34,700 nt of DNA, taken from positions 1 through 34,700 of the forward strand of contig NZ_SSXC01000043.1 of assembly GCF_021699055.1 (NCBI RefSeq), read 5' to 3'. A program made the position numbers and the translations under genes. The DNA is from Blastococcus sp. MG754426. GTDB taxonomy: Bacteria; Actinomycetota; Actinomycetes; Mycobacteriales; Geodermatophilaceae. The notes beneath the pieces were generated by a model. The model saw nothing but the letters and a program-made list of their open reading frames with translations. It was not told where the DNA came from and did no database searches. This document shows positions 23,735 to 31,452 of this stretch, piece after piece; positions within the stretch are counted from its first letter, which is position 1, and every line of letters begins with the position of its first letter.

Positions 23735-23787
23735 GGTGGCTCCTGTCTCCCGGTGCGGGGCCGGCCGCCGCCGGTCACGACGATGCG

Positions 23788-23816
23788 GTGCCTCAGGCGC
23801 GTGTGCCTCAGGCGCG
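23788..23816. repeat. 15-bp tandem duplication over the end of the phospholipase D-like gene
   Basis: GTGCCTCAGGCGCG occurs at 23788-23801 and again at 23803-23816, a 15-bp period. The second copy holds the stop codon of the phospholipase D-like gene, and the first copy would encode the same ending again, so it looks like a recent slip duplication. Confidence 0.7.
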
Positions 23817-25367
23817 GGTGCGGCCGCGCGGGCGCCGGCGGCGGGCGAAGAACCGCTCGACCCGGCGCCAGCGGTTCGGCGTCTTCTCCGGGTCCATCAC
23901 CTCCGACTCCCCGAGCGCCCGGTCGGCGGGGCCGAGCTCGGGCGGCTCGAAGGGCACCAGCGACCGCCCGCTCGGCCGGCGCAGCTGCTCGATGCCCCGC
24001 ACCAGCGAGCCGGTGCCCTGGATCGCGGCGGCGACCTGCTCGGCCGTGCAGCCGAGGTGCTCGGCGAGCAGCCGGTCCCGGAAGCCGCTGATGGTGGCCG
24101 CGATCCCCTCGGCGCCCGGCTCCCCCTCCACCGCCTCGATCGCCAGGTCGCACTCGGTGTCCAGCCCCATGGAGCGGTTGTTGACGTTGCTCGACCCGAT
24201 GCGCAGCAGGCGGTCGTCGACCACGGTCACCTTCGCGTGCACGTAGATGTGCGCGCGCTGCTCGGTCACCGGGGTGTACAGCCGGAACCGGTCGTGCACG
24301 TCGGCCTCGCGCAGGATCTCCAGGGCAGCGGCGCGTGCGGTGCCCATCGCCTTCTCCGAGAGCCACCCGTCGGCGGTCCACGGGTTGACGACGACCACGT
24401 CCGGGCCGTCGGCCTCGCGGAGCCGCTCGGCGACGGCCTCGGCGATCCGCCGGCTGGCGAAGTACTGGCTCTCCACGTAGAGCGACCGCCGGGCGGCGGC
24501 GATGACGGCCAGCCACAGCAGCTCGACCTCGTGCACCAGGGGCGTGCCACCGTGCTCCGGCCGGGTGCGCGAGATGGCCACGTCGACGTCGGTGAGCAGC
24601 GGCTCGACCCCCTCGGGCCAGCAGTCCGGCACCTCCTCGAGCTCCTCGAGCCGCTCCCCCGTCCCGCTCTCCCACCGCTCGCGGGCCAGCTCGGCGACGG
24701 CCCGGGCGGCGGGGCCGGTCATGATGCTGGTCGCGTCGTGCCACGGCCCGGTGGGCCTGCCGGTGCCGCGACCGTTGACGGGGCGGCACCGGTCGGGGTT
24801 GTCGTCGGCGTGGTCGGAGGTGTCCCAGCGGTCGGCGGTCACGTCGATGCCGCCGGCGAACGCGAGCGAGTCGTCGATCACCACGATCTTCTGGTGGTGG
24901 GCCCCGCCCACGGGGTGGTGGGTGTCGACGGCGAAGGTCAGGCGATCGGGGGCGCGCCGGTCCAGCAGCACGATCGGCGCCAGCCCCCGGCCGAGGGCGC
25001 GCAGCATGCCGAGGTCCCACTGCAGCACCCCGATCTCCAGGGCGGGGTTGCGCTCCACCGCCCGCTCGAGCACGGCACCCAGGCGGTCCTCCTCGGGCCG
25101 CCCGCCGCCGAGCGGGTCGAGCCGGATGCGCGGGTCGAAGTCCCAGCCGATGAAGAGCACCCGGCGCTCGGCGCACAGCACCGCCCGCTTGAGGGTCGCG
25201 AAGTACCCGGCCGCGTCCACGAAGATGGCGAACCGGGTGGCGCGCTCGATGCGCCAGCAGGTCTCGCCGGGGATCAGCAGCGGTGCCCCCGGTGCCGTGC
25301 TCCCGCCGTCCCCGTCCGGCTCCGGGAGTGCGATGCCGGGATCCGTGCTCGCCTCGCCGCCTCTCAC
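23808..25367 (-). CDS. Phospholipase D/cardiolipin synthase-like protein
   Basis: The protein has 519 residues and two HxKxxxxD catalytic motifs: HHQKIVVIDD (His158, Lys160, Asp165) and HAKVTVVDD (His377, Lys379, Asp384). Both are followed by the usual Gly/Ser/Asn residues (GGIDVT, GSSNVNNRS). A GxLQWDLG strand and VESQYFAS also fit the superfamily. It may hydrolyse or exchange head groups of phospholipids, or act as a nuclease-like phosphodiesterase. No signal peptide or strong membrane helix is seen, so it is probably cytoplasmic or peripheral. The C-terminus is very basic (RRVERFFARRRRPRGRTRA) and may touch membrane lipids. A 17-bp inverted repeat abuts the GTG start. Confidence 0.88.
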   Translation of the reverse strand: MRGGEASTDPGIALPEPDGDGGSTAPGAPLLIPGETCWRIERATRFAIFVDAAGYFATLKRAVLCAERRVLFIGWDFDPRIRLDPLGGGRPEEDRLGAVLERAVERNPALEIGVLQWDLGMLRALGRGLAPIVLLDRRAPDRLTFAVDTHHPVGGAHHQKIVVIDDSLAFAGGIDVTADRWDTSDHADDNPDRCRPVNGRGTGRPTGPWHDATSIMTGPAARAVAELARERWESGTGERLEELEEVPDCWPEGVEPLLTDVDVAISRTRPEHGGTPLVHEVELLWLAVIAAARRSLYVESQYFASRRIAEAVAERLREADGPDVVVVNPWTADGWLSEKAMGTARAAALEILREADVHDRFRLYTPVTEQRAHIYVHAKVTVVDDRLLRIGSSNVNNRSMGLDTECDLAIEAVEGEPGAEGIAATISGFRDRLLAEHLGCTAEQVAAAIQGTGSLVRGIEQLRRPSGRSLVPFEPPELGPADRALGESEVMDPEKTPNRWRRVERFFARRRRPRGRTRA

Positions 25368-25384
25368 ACGGGCAGTGTGCCCGT
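25368..25384. promoter_or_regulatory. Inverted repeat next to the phospholipase D-like start codon
   Basis: ACGGGCA-GTG-TGCCCGT is a perfect 7-bp inverted repeat directly upstream of the GTG start at 25367. It occupies the place where a ribosome site would be, so it may be an operator or an RNA hairpin limiting translation. Confidence 0.5.
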
Positions 25385-25495
25385 CGTGCCCCGCGGGGAC
25401 CAGCGCCCCACCTCCTCCCGGGTGGCGTGTCCGGCCGTCGGGCAGCGGTCAGCGGCGGGCAGGGACGGCCGTCGCGGCCGCCGAACCCCACCCGG

Positions 25496-26224
25496 TCACG
25501 ACGACCGGCGTCCCGAGTCGGTCGGGACGGCGCACCCGCAGCCGGACGGCCCGCGGCCGCCGGTGAGCTCCTCGACCGGCACGGCGGCGACTTGTGACCG
25601 GACGTGCCGGGGCGTCGGGCCGTCGACGACCTCGCGGGCGCGCCGCCCCGCCCCGTCGCGCAGCGGCCCGGTGTTGTCCGACTTCCAGTGCTCGACGTCC
25701 TTGACCAGCCCGCCGGCCGCGGCGGCCCGCCCGGTGACCATCTCGTCGGTGCACGGGAGGCCGAGGTCCGCGCAGAGCGCGGCCGGCGCCGCCTCCGCGA
25801 CGGCGCACAGGCTCGCCACCACGTCGACGCCGTCGCGCACGACGTGCACCACCTGCGCGCCCGGCACCAGCTGCTCGACCAGGTCCAGGGCGTAGAGGGT
25901 GGCCGGGGTCTTCTCCACCCACGTGTCCGCGCCCCGCTCGCGCGCGGCGGCGTCGGCCATCGCGACGAAGGCGGCGCCGTGGCCGCGCACCGTCGGGAGC
26001 ACGGGACGGCGCCGGCGGGTGCCCAGCCAGCCGGCGACGTCGTCGAGCCGCCGGCTCGTCCCGGCCGCGGCGAGCCCCACCGCCCGCCGGACCCCGCCCG
26101 GTGTGCGGAGCTCGTGGAAGACGTGCGTCTCGGGCAAGGAGTGGACCTGCGGGTGCGCCGCCAGGAACGACTGCAGCAGCGTGGTGCCCGACCGCGGGCA
26201 GCCCACCACGAAGACCCGCCGCAC
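25496..26224 (-). CDS. Sulfotransferase 4, apparently internally shortened
   Basis: The protein has 242 residues from GTG 26224, with GGGAGG well placed upstream. The PAPS loop GCPRSGTT (8-15) and the 3'-phosphate motif VVRDGVDVVASL (128-139, Arg130, Ser138) are present. The C-terminal DVEHWKSDNTGPLRDG (176-191) also matches family members. Between them, around residue 145-150, the part that normally has ARWNR and VRYEDL-type motifs is missing, about 55-60 residues. LCADLGLP follows directly, which normally comes after VRYEDLVADP. The frame is kept. It is therefore probably an in-frame deletion and the enzyme may be inactive. It is more distant from the three sulfotransferases of the polysaccharide locus. 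The acceptor could be a glycolipid. Confidence 0.75.
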   Translation of the reverse strand: MRRVFVVGCPRSGTTLLQSFLAAHPQVHSLPETHVFHELRTPGGVRRAVGLAAAGTSRRLDDVAGWLGTRRRRPVLPTVRGHGAAFVAMADAAARERGADTWVEKTPATLYALDLVEQLVPGAQVVHVVRDGVDVVASLCAVAEAAPAALCADLGLPCTDEMVTGRAAAAGGLVKDVEHWKSDNTGPLRDGAGRRAREVVDGPTPRHVRSQVAAVPVEELTGGRGPSGCGCAVPTDSGRRSS

Positions 26225-26337
26225 CGCGCACCCTCCCGGTTCCCGTGCCGTGCCCGTCGCGGGCGGTCGGTGGAGACGCTCGAGGCCACGACCTGGCCAG
26301 GCGGCCGGGCTCCGGCCGACCGGGACGACGTCGCGGG

Positions 26338-27306
26338 TCAGCGCAGCAGGGCAGCCAGCGCGGCGTCCGAGGCGGCCAGCGCCGCCCGGTCGTAGGTCGC
26401 GCCGCTGGCGAGCAGCTCGTCGGCGCCCGTGCGCTCGGCGAGCTGCTCGAGGCGACGCCGCACCGACGCCGGCCGGCCGGCGGTCGCGGCCGCGAGGCCC
26501 TGCTCCACCCGGCGCGCGTCCAGGTCGTCCCAGCGCCGCCCCCGGATCTCCCCGACCGGCTCCAGGACGTCGAACACGCCGGTGCGCCGCGAGCGCACCA
26601 TCGCCCACACCTCGGGCAGCGCCAGCTCGCGGGCCTCCCGGTCGGTGTCGGCGACCAGGACGTCGAGCGAGACCGTGACGTGGGGGCGGCTGTCACCGTG
26701 CGGGCGGAAGTCGCGCCGGTAGCCCGCGAGCACGTCCGCGAGCTCGGGCCGGTCGAGCACGGGACCGCCCAGCACCAGCGGGAGCCCGAGCGCGGCGGCG
26801 ACGCCGACGCCCCGGCCGGTCGCCAGCACCGAGAGCGGGACCGGCTCTCCCGTGACCGGCCGGGCGGTGACCTGCCCGGTCCGCTCCAGGTACCCCCGCA
26901 GCTCGGCGACGTCCTCGGCGAAGGTGTCGGGCTCCTCGCCGGTGCGGCGCAGCGCCCGGCGCACCGGCGCGGTGAACCCGAGCGAGCGGCCCACCCCGAG
27001 GTCGACCCGGCCGGGGTGCAGGGCGGCCAGCACGAGGAACTGCTCGGCCACCACGAGCGGCTGGTGGTTGGGCAGCATCACCCCGCCCGACCCGAGCCGG
27101 ATACCCGACGTGGCCGCGCCGACGGCCGCGAGCAGCACCGCCGGAGCGCCCGAGGCGATGCCCGGCACGCCGTGGTGCTCGGCCACCCAGAAGCGGTGGT
27201 AGCCCAGCCGTTCCGCCCCGACCGCCCGCGCCACCGTGTGCCGCAGCGCCGCCGCCTCGGGGTGGCCGGCACGCGTCCGGGAGCGGTCGAGCAGCGAGAG
27301 CCTCAC
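26338..27306 (-). CDS. LLM-class flavin-dependent oxidoreductase (MsnO8-like)
   Basis: The protein has 322 residues from GTG 27306, whose first residues (VRLSLLDRSRTR) match the usual start of this group; a TTG at 27318 is in frame. The bacterial luciferase-like TIM barrel is clear: GYHRFWVAEHHGVPGIASGA, RLGSGGVMLPNHQPLVVAEQ, FLVLAALHPGRVDLGVGRSL and VPLSVLATG. Such enzymes use reduced FMN or F420 to oxidise small organic molecules. It is embedded in a minus-strand run downstream of the acyltransferase gene (37 bp gap). Substrate unknown. Confidence 0.88.
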   Translation of the reverse strand: MRLSLLDRSRTRAGHPEAAALRHTVARAVGAERLGYHRFWVAEHHGVPGIASGAPAVLLAAVGAATSGIRLGSGGVMLPNHQPLVVAEQFLVLAALHPGRVDLGVGRSLGFTAPVRRALRRTGEEPDTFAEDVAELRGYLERTGQVTARPVTGEPVPLSVLATGRGVGVAAALGLPLVLGGPVLDRPELADVLAGYRRDFRPHGDSRPHVTVSLDVLVADTDREARELALPEVWAMVRSRRTGVFDVLEPVGEIRGRRWDDLDARRVEQGLAAATAGRPASVRRRLEQLAERTGADELLASGATYDRAALAASDAALAALLR

Positions 27307-27343
27307 GCCGGGGTGCAACCGGCGACCACCCGCCCGGCTTCCG

Positions 27344-28387
27344 CTACGCCCCGGCCGCGCCCTGCTCCGCTGCCGACGTGGTGGCGACCCATGCGTCGAT
27401 GGTCTCCCACCACCGGTAGAGCCAGTCGACCTGCTCGGCGGCGTCGCGGGGGATCTCCGCGGCCGGGACGAACCACCAGCGCAGGTGCAGGGTCTTGTCG
27501 AGAGGGAGGCCGCGCCAGACGTCGCGCGGGGTGTTCAGGTGCTCCAGCCCGGTGTGCGCCACGAAGACGACGTCGGCGTGCGGCGCGGCGCCGAGGGCCG
27601 CGGCCACCCCGGCGGGCCGGGGCGGCAGCACGTGCCGCATCTCCTCGGCCCGCCGCACCGCCGCCAGCAGCCCGCGCTCGCGCAGCCGGTGGATGGCGCG
27701 GCTGCGGCGGCGGGTCGTGAAGTTCGCGCCCTCCGGGAAGATCAGCAGCGCGTCCTCCTCGCCCAGGTCACGGGCCAGGTCGCCGATCGCCTGCTCCGAG
27801 CTGTAGCCACCCGCCTGGTCGGCCGGCACGAAGTGGTTGGGCAGCCGGTTGAGGTAGACGTCGATCACCGGGTCCAGCTGCAGCACGTCCTTGAGCACGA
27901 TCCGCGGCCGGCGCAGGTGGTCGCGGTCCATCAGCGTGTGCACGAGCAGGAACGAGTCGCCGGGGCCGGCGTGCCGGGACAGCACCACCATGGCGTTGGT
28001 CGAACCGGGGAGCCCGTCGTCCAGCGGTGACCACGACTCGCCGTCGGTGACCAGCCGGAGCGCGAGGAGCCGCCGCGCGATCCGCATGAACCCGTCGAGC
28101 AGCAGCCGCAGCACCGTGTAGTGGGCCGCGCGGGACCACGGGCCGCCCAGCCGGCGACCGAACCCGCTGAGCACCCAGAGCGCGCCGGCGGCCACGAGGC
28201 CGGCGACCTGCAGCGCGAGGTAGGCCAGCGCCAGGCAGAGCAGCCGCAGTCCGCGCCAGTGCCCCGGTAGCCACAGCGAGGCGACGGCCGCCACCGGCAC
28301 GAGCACGGGCAGCAGCAGGACGGCGGCCACGAGCGCGACGACCAGCAGCGGACCGGTGAACCGGCGCACCCGGCGCGGGGGCAGCAC
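27344..28387 (-). CDS. PlsC-like 1-acylglycerol-3-phosphate acyltransferase
   Basis: The protein has 347 residues. Two N-terminal membrane helices (residues 13-40 and 48-75) precede an acyltransferase domain with the HX4D motif (RHAGPGD, His139-Asp144), RPRIVLKDVLQLDP, NHFVP and FPEGANFT. The last is the usual phosphate-binding FPEG. It should transfer an acyl chain to a lysophospholipid or glycerol phosphate at the membrane. The GTG start is 1 bp after the patatin stop, so translation is likely coupled. With the patatin, acyl-CoA ligase and WS/DGAT genes nearby it suggests a neutral-lipid module. Confidence 0.88.
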   Translation of the reverse strand: MLPPRRVRRFTGPLLVVALVAAVLLLPVLVPVAAVASLWLPGHWRGLRLLCLALAYLALQVAGLVAAGALWVLSGFGRRLGGPWSRAAHYTVLRLLLDGFMRIARRLLALRLVTDGESWSPLDDGLPGSTNAMVVLSRHAGPGDSFLLVHTLMDRDHLRRPRIVLKDVLQLDPVIDVYLNRLPNHFVPADQAGGYSSEQAIGDLARDLGEEDALLIFPEGANFTTRRRSRAIHRLRERGLLAAVRRAEEMRHVLPPRPAGVAAALGAAPHADVVFVAHTGLEHLNTPRDVWRGLPLDKTLHLRWWFVPAAEIPRDAAEQVDWLYRWWETIDAWVATTSAAEQGAAGA

Positions 28388-28388
28388 C

Positions 28389-29246
28389 TCAGACCGTCCC
28401 GGCGCCGGCGCGCCCCAGGTACTCCCGCGCCGCCGTGTAGGCCCGCTCGATCCGCGAGGGGACGGCGGAGAAGTCGCGGTAGCGCAGGTCGGCGGTGCCG
28501 AACGGTGCGGCTCCGCCCGAGGGCAGCACGTGCGCCGTCACCCCCGGGGGCAGCGCGGCCAGGTCGGCGGCGAACCGGTGCCGGCGGGCGATCTCGAAGG
28601 CCACCAGCCCCACGTCCCACGGGCGGGCCGGGGGCCGCAGCGGCCGGTCGATCCGGCCGACGTGCAGCACGTAGATCGTCTCGGCCCCGAGAGCGACCGC
28701 CCGGCCGACCGGGATGCTGTGCACCAGCCCGCCGTCCAGGTAGTGCTCCCCGTCGATCTCGACCGCCGGCAGCAGCCCGGGGACGGCGCAGGAGGCGAGC
28801 ACCGCATCCACCAGCGGGCCCTCGGTGAACCAGTGCTCGGCGGCCCGCTCGATGCTCGAGGCGACGCACTGGAACGGGATGGTGAGCTCGCCGAAGCTCC
28901 GCACGGGCAGGTGCTCCTCCAGCAGATCGCGCAGCGGTTCACGCGGGTGCAGGTGGGTGCGGGTGCGCACCAGGGTGCCCAGGCGGGCCAGCACCGACCC
29001 TGCGAAGACACCGCGCTCGGCGACGTCCTCCCACACCGCGCGCAGCCGGCCCACCGCCCCCGGCGTCGGGTCGGCGGCGAGGAGCGCCCCGTTGATCGCG
29101 CCCACCGACGTCCCCACCACCAGGTCGGGCCGGATCCCGGCCTCCACGAGCGCCTGCAGCATGCCGACCTCGGCCGCACCCAGCACCCCGCCGCCCCCGA
29201 GGACGAACGCCGTCCTCCCCTGCCCGGCGGTTCCCGGCGATGCCAT
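28389..29246 (-). CDS. Patatin-like phospholipase
   Basis: The protein has 285 residues. It has the Gly-rich oxyanion loop GGGGVLG (17-23), the nucleophile elbow GTSVG with Ser47, and LDGGLV with catalytic Asp171, so the Ser-Asp dyad is complete. No signal peptide is present. Patatins hydrolyse acyl esters of lipids; a role in freeing fatty acids for re-esterification fits the neighbouring acyl-CoA ligase, PlsC-like and WS/DGAT genes. ATG 29246 lies inside an inverted repeat (CGATGCC-N5-GGCATCG, 29238-29256). Confidence 0.9.
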   Translation of the reverse strand: MASPGTAGQGRTAFVLGGGGVLGAAEVGMLQALVEAGIRPDLVVGTSVGAINGALLAADPTPGAVGRLRAVWEDVAERGVFAGSVLARLGTLVRTRTHLHPREPLRDLLEEHLPVRSFGELTIPFQCVASSIERAAEHWFTEGPLVDAVLASCAVPGLLPAVEIDGEHYLDGGLVHSIPVGRAVALGAETIYVLHVGRIDRPLRPPARPWDVGLVAFEIARRHRFAADLAALPPGVTAHVLPSGGAAPFGTADLRYRDFSAVPSRIERAYTAAREYLGRAGAGTV

Positions 29247-29256
29247 GCCGGCATCG
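29238..29256. promoter_or_regulatory. Inverted repeat across the patatin start codon
   Basis: CGATGCC (29238-29244) and GGCATCG (29250-29256) with a 5-nt loop enclose the ATG of the patatin gene. It could be an operator or an RNA hairpin that masks the start codon. Confidence 0.4.
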
Positions 29257-29342
29257 TGTCACCCGCACCCCGCCCGTGGCATGCCGGCGCCGGGCCCTCC
29301 GCCGTGCACGGCCCACCGGCCCCGCAGGCGGGCGCGCTCCGC

Positions 29343-29681
29343 TCAGCCGCTGCGGCTGAACAGGCGCCGCCACCACCCGCGGGTTCCCGTCCGCGGCGCC
29401 GGCCGGGGCCCTTCGCCGTGCCCGTCGGTCCCGGCGGGGCGCTGCGACCGCTCGGACGGCGCGGACCGCTCGCGGTGCCCGGGCCGCTCGGCGTGGGTGA
29501 GCCGCTCGCGGGCCAGGTAGTGCTGCAGGACGTCTGGTGCGGCCCGGTGGCCGCGGGCCGCGACGTCGTGCCGGGCCTCCCACTCGGCCACGCGCTTCTC
29601 GTGCTCGGTCATCTGCAGCGGATCGGTGTCCCGCCGCCGACGGGGTCCCGACGCCTGCGGCGACCCGCTCGCGGTGCTCAT
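29343..29681 (-). CDS. Small charged protein of unknown function
   Basis: The protein has 112 residues from ATG 29681, with GGAGG just upstream; the frame is open further upstream but without coding character. The sequence is hydrophilic. A helical central part (MTEHEKRVAEWEARHDVAAR, then APDVLQHYLARERLTHAERP) is followed by a disordered Arg/Gly/Pro-rich region and a short amphipathic basic end (GWWRRLFSRSG) that could touch the membrane. I recognise no family. It is divergent from the acyl-CoA ligase gene and leads the minus-strand run of lipid genes. Confidence 0.65.
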   Translation of the reverse strand: MSTASGSPQASGPRRRRDTDPLQMTEHEKRVAEWEARHDVAARGHRAAPDVLQHYLARERLTHAERPGHRERSAPSERSQRPAGTDGHGEGPRPAPRTGTRGWWRRLFSRSG

Positions 29682-29833
29682 CACGCCTCCCCGAGGCTGT
29701 AGGTGCGCTCCACGGTCGGCCGCAGCGGCGGCCCGCGGGAGGGCGCAAGGTCCCCCCGCCCGGGGCCACCGGTCCCACCCGGCCGCGGGCCGGCCCCCTC
29801 CGGCACGACGAGCGCGTGCGGTACCGGGCCCGA

Positions 29834-29847
29834 GGGCCGGAAGACCC
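29834..29847. promoter_or_regulatory. Possible DosR/DevR-like box upstream of the acyl-CoA ligase
   Basis: GGGCCGGAAGACCC has the symmetric GGG-x-C/G-x-CCC framework of actinobacterial dormancy-regulator boxes and lies 81 bp before the ligase start. The match is loose and such patterns are frequent in GC-rich DNA. Confidence 0.25.
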
Positions 29848-29928
29848 ACCCCTCCACCGCCTTCCGGCCGATGCCCGCCTGCCTCCGCTCCCGGACAGTC
29901 GGACCCAGGCCCCGGCGAGGAGGAACCC

Positions 29929-31452
29929 ATGACCCTGAACCTGGCACTCGTGCTCCGGGAGGCGGCCCGCAGCTTCCCCGGCAAACCCGCCCTGCTCCTG
30001 GACTCGGGCCGGGTGACCTACGCCCAGCTCGACGCCGCGTCCGACCGCCTGGCCGCCGGCCTGCGGGCCCGGGGGCTGGCTCCCGGGGACCGGGTGGCCC
30101 TGCAGCTGCCCAACGTGCCGCAGTTCGTGATCGCCTACTTCGGCATCCTCAAGGCCGGCGGTGTCGTCGTCCCGGTGAACGTGCTGTTCAAGGCCGGCGA
30201 GGTCGGCTTCGTCCTCGGCGACTCCGGCGCCCGGACGCTGATCACCTGGGCCGGCTCCGCGGAGGAGGCGGCCAAGGGAGCGGCGGACGCCGGGGTCCAC
30301 GAGCTGTTCGTCCTCGACCTGCCGGGATTCCCGCCGGCCACCGCGGGCCGGCCCTTCGACCAGCTGCTCGCGACGCCGGTCGAGGGGCGGCCACCGATGC
30401 ACCAGGGCGATCCGGGTGACACCGCCGTGATCGTCTACACGGCGGGCACGACCGGCCGGCCCAAGGGCGCGGAGCTCACCCACTTCCAGCTGTTCATGAA
30501 CGCCGACACGCCGGGCCGGTTGTTCGGCATCCGCGACGACGACGTGGTGCTGGTCGTGCTCCCGCTGTTCCACGTCTTCGGCCTCTCCAGCATCCTCGAC
30601 GTCTGCGTGCGGTTCGGGGCGACCATGTCGCTGGTGACGCGGTTCGAGCCCGCGAAGGCGCTCGAGGTGATGCAGCGCGACCGGGTGACGATCTTCGAGG
30701 GCGTGCCGACGATGTACGTGGCGCTCCTGCAGCACCCCGGGCGCGAGGCCTACGACCTCTCCGCCCTCCGCGTGGGCGTCTCCGGCGGCGCGCCGCTGCC
30801 GGCGGAGGTGATCGACGAGTTCGAGCGCGAGTTCGGCGTGGTGATCCTGGAGGGCTACGGCCTGTCGGAGACGGCGTCCACGACGACGTTCAACGTCAGC
30901 GCCGAGGAGCGGCGGGTCTACAGCGTCGGCAAGCCGATCTACGGCGTCGAGGTCGAGGTCCGGGACGCCCAGGACCGGCCGCTGCCACCCGGGCGGGAGC
31001 ACGTCGGCGAGATCGTCGTCCGCGGCGTGAACGTGATGAAGGGCTACCACGGCCACCCGGAGGCGACCGCGCAGGCGATGGCCGGCGGCTGGTTCCACAC
31101 CGGCGACCTGGGTTACGTCGACGAGGACGGTTTCTTCTTCGTCGTCGACCGGAAGAAGGACCTGATCATCCGCGGGGGCTACAACGTCTACCCGCGCGAG
31201 GTGGAGGACGTGCTGTACGGCCACCCCGCCGTCGCGGCCGCGGCGGTGGTCGGCGTGCCCGACGAGCGGCTCGGGCAGGAGGTGAAGGCCTTCGTCGCCC
31301 TGCGTCCGGGCCGGCGGGCCACCGAGGAGGAGCTGGTCGGCTGGGCGAGGGAGCGGCTGGCCTCCTACAAGTACCCCCGGTCGGTCGAGTTCCGGGACCA
31401 GCTGCCGGTGAACGCCACGGGCAAGATCCTCAAGCGGGAGCTGACCCCGTGA
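29929..31452 (+). CDS. Long-chain fatty-acid-CoA ligase (AMP-binding)
   Basis: The protein has 507 residues from ATG 29929, with a strong GAGGAGGA ribosome site. Adenylating-enzyme motifs are in order: YTAGTTGRPKG (170-180), EGYGLSETAS, WFHTGDLGYVDEDGFFFVVD, RKKDLIIRGGYNVYPREVED and the catalytic Lys in NATGKILKREL near the C-terminus. It should activate fatty acids to acyl-CoA in the cytoplasm. The stop overlaps the start of the WS/DGAT gene by GTGA, so the acyl donor enzyme and the acyltransferase are made together. Confidence 0.93.
   Translation: MTLNLALVLREAARSFPGKPALLLDSGRVTYAQLDAASDRLAAGLRARGLAPGDRVALQLPNVPQFVIAYFGILKAGGVVVPVNVLFKAGEVGFVLGDSGARTLITWAGSAEEAAKGAADAGVHELFVLDLPGFPPATAGRPFDQLLATPVEGRPPMHQGDPGDTAVIVYTAGTTGRPKGAELTHFQLFMNADTPGRLFGIRDDDVVLVVLPLFHVFGLSSILDVCVRFGATMSLVTRFEPAKALEVMQRDRVTIFEGVPTMYVALLQHPGREAYDLSALRVGVSGGAPLPAEVIDEFEREFGVVILEGYGLSETASTTTFNVSAEERRVYSVGKPIYGVEVEVRDAQDRPLPPGREHVGEIVVRGVNVMKGYHGHPEATAQAMAGGWFHTGDLGYVDEDGFFFVVDRKKDLIIRGGYNVYPREVEDVLYGHPAVAAAAVVGVPDERLGQEVKAFVALRPGRRATEEELVGWARERLASYKYPRSVEFRDQLPVNATGKILKRELTP

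Noticed and set aside
23677-26289. Minus-strand open frame of 870 codons spanning sulfotransferase 4 and the phospholipase D-like gene
   Set aside because: It is a shifted frame of two real genes; Arg/Pro-rich with no domain.
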